Under the pieces are notes generated by a model. The model searched no databases, had not been told where the DNA came from, and worked only from the letters and a program-made list of their open reading frames with translations. Source: Arthrobacter sp. ISL-5 (GTDB lineage: Bacteria; Actinomycetota; Actinomycetes; Actinomycetales; Micrococcaceae). Taken from it: a DNA stretch of 64,000 nucleotides. Below are positions 1-8,423 of the stretch, piece after piece; the first letter of the stretch is position 1; the number at the start of each line of letters is the position of its first letter. Both the position numbers and the translations under genes were made by a program. The stretch covers positions 62,001-126,000 of the forward strand of contig NZ_JAGGPM010000024.1 of the NCBI RefSeq assembly GCF_018613835.1, given 5' to 3'.

Positions 1-1164
1 CGCTGCGTCGTTCGGGACGTTGGCCAGGACGGTGGGCTGGTAGAAGTAACCGGGACCGTCCACGGGTGAGCCGCCGGTGATGGCGGTGGCACCGGCGTCG
101 ACGGCGGCGCTCACCAGCGCATGCACGTCGTCGCGGGCACCGGCATCGATGAGCGGACCCACCTGGGTGGCCGGTTCGGTGCCGCGGCCCGTGGTCAGTG
201 CCCCCATGGCCGCGGCGAACTTCCGGGTGAACTCGGCGGCCACGGATTCCTGGACCAGGAAGCGGTTGGCCGCGGTGCAGGCCTCGCCCATGTTCCGCAT
301 CTTCGCGGCCATGGCCCCTTCGACGGCCTGGTCCAGATCGGCGTCCTCGAACACGATGAACGGGGCATTGCCGCCGAGCTCCATGGAGGTCCGCAGGACA
401 TTCTGCGCGGCGTCGGCCATGAGGCGCTTGCCGACCGGGGTGGAGCCGGTGAAGGAGACCTTGCGCAGCCGCGGATCTGCCAGCAGCGGGCCGGAGATCC
501 CGGACGCACTGCTGGATGAGACCACGTTCAGGACCCCGGCCGGGAGTCCAGCCTCCAGCATTATCTGTGCGAACAATTGGGAGGTGAGCGGGGTCAGCTT
601 GGCCGGCTTGAGCACCATCGTGCACCCCGCGGCGACGGCGGGAGCAACCTTACGGGTGGCCATGGCCAAGGGGAAGTTCCAGGGCGTGATCAGCAGGCAG
701 GGGCCCACGGGCTTGTGCTGGACAAGGATCTTGTTCTTGCCCTCGGGCGTCGTGAGGTAGCGGCCGTAGTCGCGGACGGTTTCCTCGGAGAACCAGCGCA
801 GGAACTCGGCCCCGTAGGTCACCTCGCCGCGGGCTTCGGCCAGCGGTTTGCCCATCTCCAGGGTCATCAGCAGCGCGAAGTCATCGGCCCGTTCGGTGAC
901 CAGGTCAAAGGCCCGCCGCAGGATTTCAGCGCGTTCGCGCGGGGCCGTCCTTGACCAGGTCTCTTGGGCCTTGTCGGCTGCATCAAGAGCGGCCATGGCG
1001 TCTTCGCTCCCGGCATCCGAAACAGAAATCAGGACCTTGCCCGTTGCCGGGTCCTCGACGTCGAAGACCTTGCCGGAGGCGGCGGCGATCCATTGCCCGC
1101 CAATCAGAAGGCCTGTAGGTACGGAGTCCAGGAGGCGGCTCTCCTGTTCGGTGGAATTGCTCAT
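1..1164 (-). CDS. NAD(P)-dependent succinate-semialdehyde dehydrogenase, 3' end cut by window edge
   Basis: Aldehyde dehydrogenase expected to oxidise succinate semialdehyde to succinate. The frame is open from the ATG at 1164 to the window edge (388 codons seen of about 480-490). The general-base glutamate in ELGGNAP is near residue 262 and the nucleophilic cysteine in GEACTAANR near 296; the 34-residue gap is normal for the superfamily. The N-terminal half (ITPWNFP, GSTPVGKRL) looks like the GabD branch, but I cannot run a phylogeny. It is the last visible gene of a leftward operon behind the flavin reductase, 68 bp away. Succinate semialdehyde is the end product of pyridine and trigonelline ring opening, so this gene would finish the pathway encoded on both sides of the GntR gene. 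Another semialdehyde is possible. Confidence 0.85.
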   Translation of the reverse strand, partial: MSNSTEQESRLLDSVPTGLLIGGQWIAAASGKVFDVEDPATGKVLISVSDAGSEDAMAALDAADKAQETWSRTAPRERAEILRRAFDLVTERADDFALLMTLEMGKPLAEARGEVTYGAEFLRWFSEETVRDYGRYLTTPEGKNKILVQHKPVGPCLLITPWNFPLAMATRKVAPAVAAGCTMVLKPAKLTPLTSQLFAQIMLEAGLPAGVLNVVSSSSASGISGPLLADPRLRKVSFTGSTPVGKRLMADAAQNVLRTSMELGGNAPFIVFEDADLDQAVEGAMAAKMRNMGEACTAANRFLVQESVAAEFTRKFAAAMGALTTGRGTEPATQVGPLIDAGARDDVHALVSAAVDAGATAITGGSPVDGPGYFYQPTVLANVPNDAA

Positions 1165-1232
1165 TGATACTTCTTCCTCATGCGGCAGGATCAGTGGCCC
1201 GGGATTTTGTGGCCTCATCGTGGTTCGGGAGA

Positions 1233-1751
1233 TCAGGGAAGCTCGGCCAGCGCACCGCCGTCGTAGAAGTGCGCCGCCCTGTAGACGATGGGCTCTTTGT
1301 CGGCGACGGTCACGTGGCGGACGCGTCCGATGAACACAGTGTGGGTTTTCGCTTGGAAGCGTTCCCTGATCTCGGCTTCCAGTGAGGCCGCGGCGCCCGA
1401 GATCATTGGGGAGCCGTGCGGCGCCGGCGTCCACTCCACCTGGGCAAACTTGTTCTCACTCTTGCCGGCAAAGACACCCACCACATCCTTTTGGTCGTTA
1501 GCCATGATGTTTATACCCAGGTGGGTTGCCCTGAAGAGAGAGGGGTGGGTGCTGGAGCTGTGCTGGACGCAGACCATGACGACGGGCGGGTCGTAGGAGA
1601 TGGAGGCGTAGGCGTTCACGCACAGACCGCGTGGTTCGCCGTCGTCGTCCGTTGTGACTACAGTGACGCCGGTGACGAATTGCTTGTTAAAGGCACGGAC
1701 GAGCGTCGGGTCAACGTCGGGGGCCAGGGCCGGTGCGGTTGTGTCGTTCAT
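1233..1751 (-). CDS. Flavin reductase (FMN/FAD), small component of a two-component monooxygenase
   Basis: 172 residues of the flavin-reductase-like, HpaC/PheA2-type split-barrel family. It shows the N-terminal FVTGVTVVTT and GLCVNAYASISYDPP motifs and a C-terminal HFYDGG. It would reduce free flavin with NAD(P)H and hand it to an oxygenase. The matching oxygenase is probably the luciferase-like monooxygenase at 8423-9490, the only flavin-dependent oxygenase nearby. The ATG at 1751 was chosen because it overlaps the upstream stop as ATGA, typical of translational coupling. An upstream in-frame ATG at 1805 would lie inside the preceding gene. A second, separate flavin reductase at 12643 belongs to the phenol-type hydroxylase. 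Confidence 0.85.
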   Translation of the reverse strand: MNDTTAPALAPDVDPTLVRAFNKQFVTGVTVVTTDDDGEPRGLCVNAYASISYDPPVVMVCVQHSSSTHPSLFRATHLGINIMANDQKDVVGVFAGKSENKFAQVEWTPAPHGSPMISGAAASLEAEIRERFQAKTHTVFIGRVRHVTVADKEPIVYRAAHFYDGGALAELP

Positions 1752-2188
1752 TCTGACTCCAGTGAAATGATGCCGAGGGCTGAGAGAAGCTGTCGCGGAT
1801 CCCACGTCACGTGTTCAGTGACGAGCTTGCCGTTGTTGAACACGCAGTGATTGGATCCGAAGGTATTGACGGAGCGCCGGGTAGGCGGTACGCCAAGGAA
1901 TTCGTTCCGGTGAGTGCCGGTGCTGTGCCAGAAGATGGCCATGTGGTCGCCGTCTTCGATGATCGCATCGATCGTGGTTTGCAGGTCCGGAAAGGCAGCG
2001 CGCGAGGCCCTGATGGTCTCTATGAGTTCCGTGGACGATTGGCTGCCTTTGGATCCGGCGGAGTGGCGCTCGTACCCGGGTCCGAGCAGCTCTTCCAACA
2101 AGGTGGTGTCGCCTTCGTTCCACGCTGCCGACCAGGCCTCGGTCACCTTGGCTGCCCTGGTGGAGAGGCCGGTGGATACTGTGTTCAT
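1748..2188 (-). CDS. NTF2/SnoaL-like polyketide cyclase-fold protein
   Basis: 146 residues with the SnoaL/ester-cyclase pattern: an N-terminal helix with AWNEGD, a central ARAAFPDLQTTID and a strand with DHMAIFWHSTGTH. Members are small alpha+beta-barrel enzymes (cyclases, isomerases, hydrolases) or binding proteins, so the fold alone gives no reaction. It is translationally coupled on both sides: its start at 2188 overlaps the BCCT transporter stop, and its stop overlaps the flavin reductase start. It therefore belongs to the same catabolic operon. It could act on a reactive lactone or hydroxylactone ring-opening product, but that is inference. Confidence 0.75.
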   Translation of the reverse strand: MNTVSTGLSTRAAKVTEAWSAAWNEGDTTLLEELLGPGYERHSAGSKGSQSSTELIETIRASRAAFPDLQTTIDAIIEDGDHMAIFWHSTGTHRNEFLGVPPTRRSVNTFGSNHCVFNNGKLVTEHVTWDPRQLLSALGIISLESE

Positions 2189-3816
2189 TTTTCTTCCTCT
2201 TCCCGGTTTGCGGCATCGGTCGCTATGACCAGGCGGTCCAGTGAGCGCATGGCCTGGATTTCGGGGTCGCGGCGCAATTCGATCATCAGTGAGATTGCCA
2301 GGAGCACCACGATGACGGTGAATGGTGCGGCCGAGAGTATGACCGCCTGTTGGAGGGCGGCGAGGCCCCCGGCCAGCAGGAGCACGATCGCGGTGATACC
2401 GGTGACAGCGCCCCAGACGACAAGCACCGGGCGCTTGGGGGTGAGAACACCCTTGCTCGAGAGCATGCTCAGGACGTAGGTGTTGGCGTCGGCCCCCGAG
2501 ACGAAGAACAGCACGACGAGGAGGATGGTAATGGCGGAGGTGATGGTCGGCAGGGGCAGATGTCCAAGCATTGCGAAGAACGCTGAGTTGACGTCCGCCG
2601 TCGCTGCTTTGCCGATGGATCCGTCCCCGGTCATGTCGCTGTGGATCGCGGTACCGCCGAAGACGGTGAACCAAATGAAGAACACAAGGCTGGGAACGCC
2701 CAGGACGCCCACGATGAACTGGCGGATGGTCCGGCCGCGGGAGATCTTGGCGAGGAAGACGCCGACGAAGGCGCCCCAAGCGATCCACCAGGCCATCATG
2801 AAGTAGGTCCACCACTGCATCCACTGCAATTCCGTATCGGATTGCGGGGTGATGAGGCTCGTGGAGATGAAGTCATTGAGGTAGCGGCCTACGGATTCGA
2901 AGAACAGGTTGCTGATGAAGTTGGTAGGGCCGGTGACGAGGACAAAAACCAGCAGGCCCACGGCCAGGACCATGGTGGTCTGGCTGATGTAGCGGATTCC
3001 GCGGTGGACGCCGCTCAGGGCCGACGCGGTAAATAGCACGGTGATTACCGCGACAATGCCAATCTGCATGACCGTGCCTCCGGGCAGACCAAAGACGCTC
3101 TGCATGCCGTTGTCGATCTGTGCTGCACCAAGGCCCAGCGAGGTGGTGGTTCCAAAGAGCGTCGCGATGATCACGAGGACGTCGACCGCCTTGCCGCCCC
3201 AGCCATCGGCGGCTTTGCCCAGGATGGGACGGAGCATGGTGGAGACCAGAGTGCTTCGATTCAGCCTGTGCGTGGAATAACCAATGGCGAGGCCGAAGAC
3301 GGCGAAGACCGCCCAGGCGTGAAGACCCCAGTCAAAGAAGCTGAACTGCATGGCCCGGACAGCCGCTTCGCGTGTGCCGGCTTCAGCCAAGCCGTGGGGC
3401 GGTGCGACGAAGTGTGAGATGGGTTCGGCGACGCCGTAGCTGATGAGTCCGACGCCCATTACGGCCGACAGGATCATTGCCAGCCAGGCATAGGTCGGAT
3501 AGTCCGGGCGTGAGGTTGAGGTGCCCAGCCGGAGTGTGCCGTAACGGCTGCACATGATGTATACCAGCAGGCCGATGAGTCCGAGGGTGACCGCCAGGTA
3601 CCCCCACCCGACAGACCCTGTCACCCAGTTCAGGGCGGCCGTCATGGTGGTGTTGAGGTTGTCGGTAAATGCCGTCGCCCAGATGACGAACGCGGCAATG
3701 AGACCCAGGGAGATCCAGAAAACGGATCCCAAGCGATGAGGAGGAATAACCGGATGGGGAGCGTCGCCTAGGGCCTCAACGGGCGCCGGCGGAACGCTGG
3801 TGGATGTCTGTTCCAT
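2185..3816 (-). CDS. BCCT family (betaine/choline/carnitine) transporter
   Basis: 543-residue polytopic membrane protein with the BCCT signature region FLAKISRGRT near residue 355, preceded by WWIAWGAFVG, and about 12 hydrophobic segments. BCCT carriers import compounds with a quaternary ammonium group, usually driven by Na+ or H+. As first gene of the leftward operon, it hints that the substrate of the locus is a betaine such as trigonelline, homarine or stachydrine rather than neutral pyridine. The short cytoplasmic C-terminus (about 30 residues ending in a glutamate-rich tail) argues for a catabolic rather than an osmosensing carrier. The exact substrate cannot be read from the sequence. 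Confidence 0.9.
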   Translation of the reverse strand: MEQTSTSVPPAPVEALGDAPHPVIPPHRLGSVFWISLGLIAAFVIWATAFTDNLNTTMTAALNWVTGSVGWGYLAVTLGLIGLLVYIMCSRYGTLRLGTSTSRPDYPTYAWLAMILSAVMGVGLISYGVAEPISHFVAPPHGLAEAGTREAAVRAMQFSFFDWGLHAWAVFAVFGLAIGYSTHRLNRSTLVSTMLRPILGKAADGWGGKAVDVLVIIATLFGTTTSLGLGAAQIDNGMQSVFGLPGGTVMQIGIVAVITVLFTASALSGVHRGIRYISQTTMVLAVGLLVFVLVTGPTNFISNLFFESVGRYLNDFISTSLITPQSDTELQWMQWWTYFMMAWWIAWGAFVGVFLAKISRGRTIRQFIVGVLGVPSLVFFIWFTVFGGTAIHSDMTGDGSIGKAATADVNSAFFAMLGHLPLPTITSAITILLVVLFFVSGADANTYVLSMLSSKGVLTPKRPVLVVWGAVTGITAIVLLLAGGLAALQQAVILSAAPFTVIVVLLAISLMIELRRDPEIQAMRSLDRLVIATDAANREEEEK

Positions 3817-3955
3817 ACAACAGACGGTAGATCGTCAATGTGACGCAGGTCAATAGGTGGCGGCAAGAAAACGTGTCTCAGTTCATAATCAGCCCTGAAC
3901 TACCGCTTGTTTCCGGGCTTTCCTGGAGCATGGGTGGGATCGTTGAAACTGATGT
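3817..3955. promoter_or_regulatory. Divergent promoter region with inverted repeat at 3880-3901
   Basis: The 139-bp gap separates the leftward BCCT operon from the rightward GntR gene. It contains AGTTCA-N10-TGAACT (3880-3885 and 3896-3901), a perfect 6-bp inverted repeat, and two direct GTCAAT copies on the BCCT side. A palindrome midway between divergent genes beside a GntR regulator is a reasonable operator, though the 10-bp spacer is longer than in many GntR/FadR sites. Confidence 0.4.
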
Positions 3956-4696
3956 ATGCAAGTTCTTGACGGAGCGGAAATGCGCCGTGTAGCGTTATCT
4001 ACCATGCAAGAGAGTTCAAAGAGAGCATCAACGGACGAGGTCATCGAGCTGCCGATTCCTCCATTGCTGGACCGGCTCCGTCGGTTGGTGCTCAGCGGTG
4101 ACTATCCGGCCGGGACAGCGCTCAGTGAGACGATCCTGGCCCAGGAGTTCAACGTCAGCCGGACTCCCGTTCGGGAGGCCCTGAAGCAGCTGCAGGCTGA
4201 AGGGCTTGTGGAGATCAGGCCAAAGGTCGGGACCTTCGTGCGGGAACCAAGCCGCCGCGAGATTGTCGAGATGTTCCAGCTCAAGGAGATCCTGGAAGGC
4301 CTCGCCGCCGGGCTGATGGCGCGCCGCGGACCGGTGCCGGAACTGGAGAAACTGGATGCCAACATTGAAGCCTCGGAGGAGGCGGCGCAGAACGGCGACT
4401 CCGAGACGTATGCACGGCTTGTTCACGAGTTTCACCAGCTCATCGTCGATGGCAGCGACCACCGCAAGCTGGCAGAGCAGTACCGGACCCTTATGAACCA
4501 GCTCGCGTACTACCAGCGCCTCGTGGCGGCCACCGTCGCGCATCCGGGACGCATCTCGCGCTCGGTGGCCGAGCACCGGAAGGTCGTGGACATGATCCGG
4601 GCCAAAGATGCCATGGGCGCGGAATGGGCCATGCGCGATCATGTCGTCACGTCAGCGCGGGAAGTCGCAACAGAACAACACAAAACCAACGGCTGA
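3956..4696 (+). CDS. GntR family (FCD domain) transcriptional regulator
   Basis: 246 residues from the ATG at 3956; an internal ATG at 4004 is an equally plausible start. The N-terminal winged helix contains the family signature VSRTPVREALKQLQAEGLVEI near residues 75-95. The C-terminal all-helical FCD effector domain has the usual metal-ligand-like EFHQLIVDG and a distal EHRKVVDMI histidine. FadR-type regulators generally repress catabolic operons until an acidic pathway intermediate binds. Its position, divergent from the BCCT operon and directly upstream of the rightward operon, suggests it controls both arms of the locus. Confidence 0.85.
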   Translation: MQVLDGAEMRRVALSTMQESSKRASTDEVIELPIPPLLDRLRRLVLSGDYPAGTALSETILAQEFNVSRTPVREALKQLQAEGLVEIRPKVGTFVREPSRREIVEMFQLKEILEGLAAGLMARRGPVPELEKLDANIEASEEAAQNGDSETYARLVHEFHQLIVDGSDHRKLAEQYRTLMNQLAYYQRLVAATVAHPGRISRSVAEHRKVVDMIRAKDAMGAEWAMRDHVVTSAREVATEQHKTNG

Positions 4697-4722
4697 AAAG
4701 CCCCTACTTTTCCAACGACTGC

Positions 4723-4767
4723 AAGGAGCTATCAATGCGCTTTTCCATCTTGGCCGGGACTACATGA
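4723..4767 (+). pseudogene. 10-codon mini-ORF resembling the 5' end of the luciferase-like monooxygenase gene
   Basis: A strong ribosome binding site (AAGGAG, 4723-4728) precedes ATG 4735. The ORF reads MRFSILAGTT and ends at TGA 4765-4767, which overlaps the two candidate starts of the next gene. The 33 bases at 4723-4755 match 4/5 of the RBS plus start region of the monooxygenase gene at 8411-8443 (MRFSLFAHME): 27 of 33 positions agree by eye, with 19 of 21 in the coding part. It may be a relic of a deleted monooxygenase copy whose RBS now drives translational coupling of the downstream gene. Confidence 0.5.
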
Positions 4768-5375
4768 TGAACGATCAAGGCTTGGGTATCCGCAAGATCG
4801 TCTATTACAGCGAGGAGATCCTGCTCGAGAACGGTCTCTCCCCCGCCGTTCCCGCCATCCGCGCCACGGCAGCGGCCGTGGTCACCAACCCCTGGCTGGA
4901 TGGGAAGGCCACCGACGACCTGAACGAGGAAGTAATCCAGCTGGCCCCGGTGCTTGCACGCAAACTCACCGACGTGCTCACCAAGGAACTCGGGGGCGTG
5001 GACGCAATCCAGGCCTTCGGCAAAGCAGCAATTGTCGGCACCGCCGGCGAGATTGAACACGGCGCAGCCCTCATCCACACGCCGTTCTTCGGCAACCTCG
5101 TCCGGGAGTACTTCGACGGCGAATCGATCATCTGCTTCGCCGACGACCGGGCCGACGCCGGCGCCTCACTCGTAGTACCGCTGTGGCACAAGAATGCCGC
5201 CGCCACCCGCACGCACTACCAGACCATCACCACCCGGATCAGTGATGCGCCCCGGCCCGGAGAGATCGTTGTCGCCCTCGGCGCATCAACCGGACCCCGC
5301 CCACACTCACGCATCGGGGACCGGCTTACGGACCCCATCGTCAAAGCAGACACCCTAGGAGATCTAATTTCATGA
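4764..5375 (+). CDS. PF06684 'amino acid synthesis' family protein, copy 1
   Basis: 203 residues (ATG 4764; ATG 4767 is equally possible, both overlapping the mini-ORF stop). It is recognised by the N-terminal IRKIVYYSEEILLENG and by the central block with FGKAAIVGTAGEIEHGAALIH, shared with the next gene. The family (DUF1185) has no firmly established reaction; the name came from an old genetic inference. The protein is soluble, with no signal or membrane segment. It is coupled to the next paralogue by an ATGA overlap, so the two are likely made in equal amounts and may form a hetero-oligomer. Confidence 0.8.
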   Translation: MMNDQGLGIRKIVYYSEEILLENGLSPAVPAIRATAAAVVTNPWLDGKATDDLNEEVIQLAPVLARKLTDVLTKELGGVDAIQAFGKAAIVGTAGEIEHGAALIHTPFFGNLVREYFDGESIICFADDRADAGASLVVPLWHKNAAATRTHYQTITTRISDAPRPGEIVVALGASTGPRPHSRIGDRLTDPIVKADTLGDLIS

Positions 5376-5926
5376 GCATCCGCAAAATCGTCACACTGAC
5401 CGAAGACGTCCTCATTGAGGGTGGCCGGGAAGTCACGCCGGCAGCACGGGTCGCCGTCGTCGCCGCCATTGTCAAGAACCCCTGGGCCGGCCAGGGATTT
5501 GTCGAGGACCTTTCAGCGGGAATCGACGGGAACGCGTCCGATATCGGCGCCCTGCTCGCCCCCCGCGTGCTTGAAGCCCTCGGCGCCCCTGCCGAAGCGT
5601 ACGGCAAAGCTGCCATCGTGGGCCTGAACGGGGAAATCGAGCACGGTTCCGGACTCATCCACACCCTTGCCTTCGGAAATCATTTCCGCGACGCGGCCAA
5701 CGCCACCACGCTCTTGCCGGCAGTGGAAAAGCGCGGCCCGGCGGGTGTGGTGTTTGATATTCCGCTCAAGCACATCACAGACGCGACTATCCGCTCCCAC
5801 CACCAGAGCATCGAGGTGCGGATCAATGACGCACCGCACGCCGATGAAATCGTAATCGCCCTCGCCGCCGCCGCCCAGGGCCGCCCCCAGCAGCGCCTTG
5901 CGGCGTTCGCCACCGAAACGAAGTAG
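5372..5926 (+). CDS. PF06684 'amino acid synthesis' family protein, copy 2
   Basis: 184 residues starting MSIRKIVTLTEDVLIEGG. It shares with copy 1 the YGKAAIVGLNGEIEHGSGLIHT block around residue 75-95, the C-terminal THxxxxxxRINDAPxxDEIV pattern and the overall length. The two are diverged paralogues, not a recent duplication. It starts on the ATGA overlapping the stop of copy 1, and its stop directly abuts the GTG of the hydrolase. A role in handling a ring-opened amide or enamine is suggested only by the company it keeps. Confidence 0.8.
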   Translation: MSIRKIVTLTEDVLIEGGREVTPAARVAVVAAIVKNPWAGQGFVEDLSAGIDGNASDIGALLAPRVLEALGAPAEAYGKAAIVGLNGEIEHGSGLIHTLAFGNHFRDAANATTLLPAVEKRGPAGVVFDIPLKHITDATIRSHHQSIEVRINDAPHADEIVIALAAAAQGRPQQRLAAFATETK

Positions 5927-6679
5927 GTGACCGCCGTCGTGAGCCGCGTCCGCGTAGCACTGATCCACGGCGTCGGCCTCGACGGGTCGATGTGGGGGCC
6001 TCTGCGTGAATTCCTCGAACCGGAATACGACGTTCAGGTCCTCGAACTCCTTGGGCACGGACACCGCGGAAAAGCTGCGCCCGAAGGGGTGACACTTGCC
6101 GAGCTGGCGGCGGACGTCGCAGAACGCCTGGAACCGGGCACCCATGTCGTGGGGTTTTCACTGGGTGCCCTCGTAGCGCAGCACTTGGCCCGATTCCGTC
6201 CCGACCTGGTGTCCTCTCTGGTTTCCGTCGGATCGGTATGTGACCGTACAGCGCAGGAGCACGCCACGGTGATGATGCGTCTGGCCTCAGCGGCATCTGA
6301 CTTTCCCGCGACGGTGGAGGCATCAATCCGTCGGTGGTACCCGGAAGGGTCCCCCGTCCCGGCGGAATTGGTAGAGGCGACGAGGGAAGTGCTGCTTCGC
6401 AACGACCCCCGATCCTTCCTGGCCTGCTATCGCGTGTTCGCGACGGCAGACGCGGAAATTGCGCCCGAACTCCCCCGGATCACCGTTCCTTCCCATGCCG
6501 TGACTGGAGAGCTGGACCCGGGGTCGACGCCGGAGATGAGCGCCCGGCTGGCCGCGGCCATCCCCCGCAGCACCTACTCCGTCATCAGCGGTGCCCGCCA
6601 CATGATGCCGGTGGAGCGTCCCCAAGAGCTCGCCAACACCCTCACTGCCTTCATCAAGGAGCATTCAAATGTCCACTGA
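5927..6679 (+). CDS. Alpha/beta hydrolase (candidate amide or enol-lactone hydrolase)
   Basis: 250 residues from GTG 5927, immediately after the previous TAG. The classical fold markers are present: oxyanion HGVGLDGSMW near residue 14, nucleophile elbow GFSLG with Ser78, acid Asp197 in GELDPG and catalytic His225 in GARHMM. The intact triad predicts an active hydrolase. In the trigonelline pathway an alpha/beta hydrolase (TgnD) opens an N-methylformamido-methylene-succinate; this gene holds the same position in the gene set. An enol-lactonase or carboxylesterase role is the alternative. The stop overlaps the start of the dehydrogenase gene by 11 bp. Confidence 0.8.
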   Translation: MTAVVSRVRVALIHGVGLDGSMWGPLREFLEPEYDVQVLELLGHGHRGKAAPEGVTLAELAADVAERLEPGTHVVGFSLGALVAQHLARFRPDLVSSLVSVGSVCDRTAQEHATVMMRLASAASDFPATVEASIRRWYPEGSPVPAELVEATREVLLRNDPRSFLACYRVFATADAEIAPELPRITVPSHAVTGELDPGSTPEMSARLAAAIPRSTYSVISGARHMMPVERPQELANTLTAFIKEHSNVH

Positions 6680-8156
6680 CCGCCGCTACGAGCACTTCAT
6701 TAACGGCGAGTGGGTTGCGCCGTCATCCGGGGATTACTTTGAAAGCACCAACCCGGCAACCCTCGATGTGCTGTACCGCGCCGCCCGCGGTAACGAAGCC
6801 GACGTCGCCCGGGCGGTGTCGGCCGCATCTGCAGCCTTCGAAAACCCCGCATGGCGGGACCTTAGCCAGACCAGGCGCGGGCATCTGCTCCGCCGCCTGG
6901 GCGACCTCGTGGGCGAACACGGGAACGAACTCGCCCGCATGGAATCCGAAGACAACGGCAAGCTCCTGCGGGAAATGCGTGCCCAGCTCGCCGCGATGCC
7001 CGAGTATTACTACTACTACGCCGGCCTGGCTGACAAAATCCAGGGCGACACCATCCCGGGCTCCAGCCGGGCCATGCTGAACTACACCCTCCGCGAACCC
7101 CTCGGGGTCGTGGGCGCCATCACTCCATGGAACTCGCCGCTGACGCTGACGACCAGCAAGCTCGCCCCCGCCCTCGCGACGGGCAACACCATAGTGATCA
7201 AACCTTCCGAATACACCTCGGCCACCGTTCTGCGACTGGCCGCGCTTGCCGACGAAGCCGGCTTCCCGCCCGGTGTCATCAATGTCGTCACCGGTTTCGG
7301 CGCAGAAGCCGGAGCCGCACTGGTCGATGACCGCCGCCTGGCGAAAATCTCATTTACTGGCAGCACCGCCACGGGCGCCCGCATTGCTTCCTCAACCGCG
7401 TCCCGCTTTATCGGCTCGACGCTGGAACTGGGCGGCAAGTCCCCGAACATTGTCTTCGGCGACGCGGACATAGCCAATGCCTCCATGGGAGTGGTTGCCG
7501 GCATCTTCGCCGCGGCCGGCCAGACCTGCATCGCCGGAAGCCGCGTGTTCGCCCACAAGTCCGTCTACGACGAACTGCTCGAGCGGGTCGCCAACCGCGC
7601 CCGCAGCATCGTCATCGGAGACCCGCTCCTTGACGCCACCGAACTCGGGCCGCTGGCCTTCCAGGACCAGCGCGACAAAGTCGCCAGCTACGTCGACCTG
7701 GGCGTCTCCGAAGGTGCCACCGTTCTGACCGGCGGCGGGCGGCCCAATATCGGCCTCGGCGGCTACTTCTTCGAACCCACGGTGCTCACCGACGTCGACA
7801 ATTCCATGCGCGTGGTCCGGGAGGAGATCTTCGGCCCCGTCGCTGCGATCATGCCGTTTGAAACAGAAGAAGAGGTGCTCCGGCTGGCGAACGACAGCAG
7901 CTACGGGCTGGCGGCAGGAATCTGGACCACCAACCTTTCGAGGGCTCACCGGATGGCGAGCCGCCTGGAGGCAGGCACCATCTGGGTCAACACGTACCGC
8001 ACCATGTCTCCCCAATCACCCCGGGAAGGCTTCAAGACCAGCGGGGTCGGCGTCGAACACGGCATGGAAAGCATCCGTGAATACACCAGGCTCAAGAGCG
8101 TCTGGATCAACACCGACGAATCCCCCATTGCCGACCCCTTCATCATGAGGAGCTAA
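6669..8156 (+). CDS. Aldehyde dehydrogenase family protein of the ring-opening pathway
   Basis: 495 residues, full length. Catalytic Glu253 lies in ELGGKSP and Cys287 in GQTCIAG, 34 residues apart; the NAD-binding ITPWNSP and FTGSTATGARI motifs are present. It would oxidise the aldehyde (or its cyclic hydroxylactone form) left by flavin-dependent ring cleavage. TgnC does this in the trigonelline pathway, and a related dehydrogenase acts in pyridine degradation. It is distinct from the succinate-semialdehyde dehydrogenase at 1-1164, consistent with two sequential aldehyde oxidations. It overlaps the hydrolase gene and is followed by the tautomerase after 9 bp. Confidence 0.85.
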   Translation: MSTDRRYEHFINGEWVAPSSGDYFESTNPATLDVLYRAARGNEADVARAVSAASAAFENPAWRDLSQTRRGHLLRRLGDLVGEHGNELARMESEDNGKLLREMRAQLAAMPEYYYYYAGLADKIQGDTIPGSSRAMLNYTLREPLGVVGAITPWNSPLTLTTSKLAPALATGNTIVIKPSEYTSATVLRLAALADEAGFPPGVINVVTGFGAEAGAALVDDRRLAKISFTGSTATGARIASSTASRFIGSTLELGGKSPNIVFGDADIANASMGVVAGIFAAAGQTCIAGSRVFAHKSVYDELLERVANRARSIVIGDPLLDATELGPLAFQDQRDKVASYVDLGVSEGATVLTGGGRPNIGLGGYFFEPTVLTDVDNSMRVVREEIFGPVAAIMPFETEEEVLRLANDSSYGLAAGIWTTNLSRAHRMASRLEAGTIWVNTYRTMSPQSPREGFKTSGVGVEHGMESIREYTRLKSVWINTDESPIADPFIMRS

Positions 8157-8165
8157 GGAGCCGTA

Positions 8166-8423
8166 ATGCCTCTTATCGAAGTCTCCATCGCCCGGGGCAG
8201 GACCCCCGAGCAGCTCCGCTCGCTCATCAGCGAGCTTCACCTGGCTGCCGAACGCTCAGTGGGCGCGGCACCCGAAAACACTACGGTCATTGTCCGTGAA
8301 ATCGAGCATGAACACTGGTCCCGCGGTAACCAAACCATCGCCGAACGCAACGCAGGCGCCCAGGAAGCGGCGCCCACCCAGGAAGTTTCGGCGAACTTCG
8401 CCGCAGAACGAAGGAGTCACTAA
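8166..8423 (+). CDS. 4-oxalocrotonate tautomerase-like protein
   Basis: 85 residues starting M-P-L-I-E-V, so removal of Met exposes the catalytic Pro1 typical of the 4-OT superfamily. The core (residues 2-60) has the beta-alpha-beta pattern and a VIVREIEHEHWSRGNQ segment. The roughly 25-residue C-terminal tail exceeds the usual 60-75 residue 4-OT length. Tautomerases interconvert enol and keto forms of unsaturated acids. Here it may convert an enamine or enol intermediate before hydrolysis. Its TAA overlaps the ATG of the monooxygenase (TAATG), so the two are coupled. Confidence 0.8.
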   Translation: MPLIEVSIARGRTPEQLRSLISELHLAAERSVGAAPENTTVIVREIEHEHWSRGNQTIAERNAGAQEAAPTQEVSANFAAERRSH

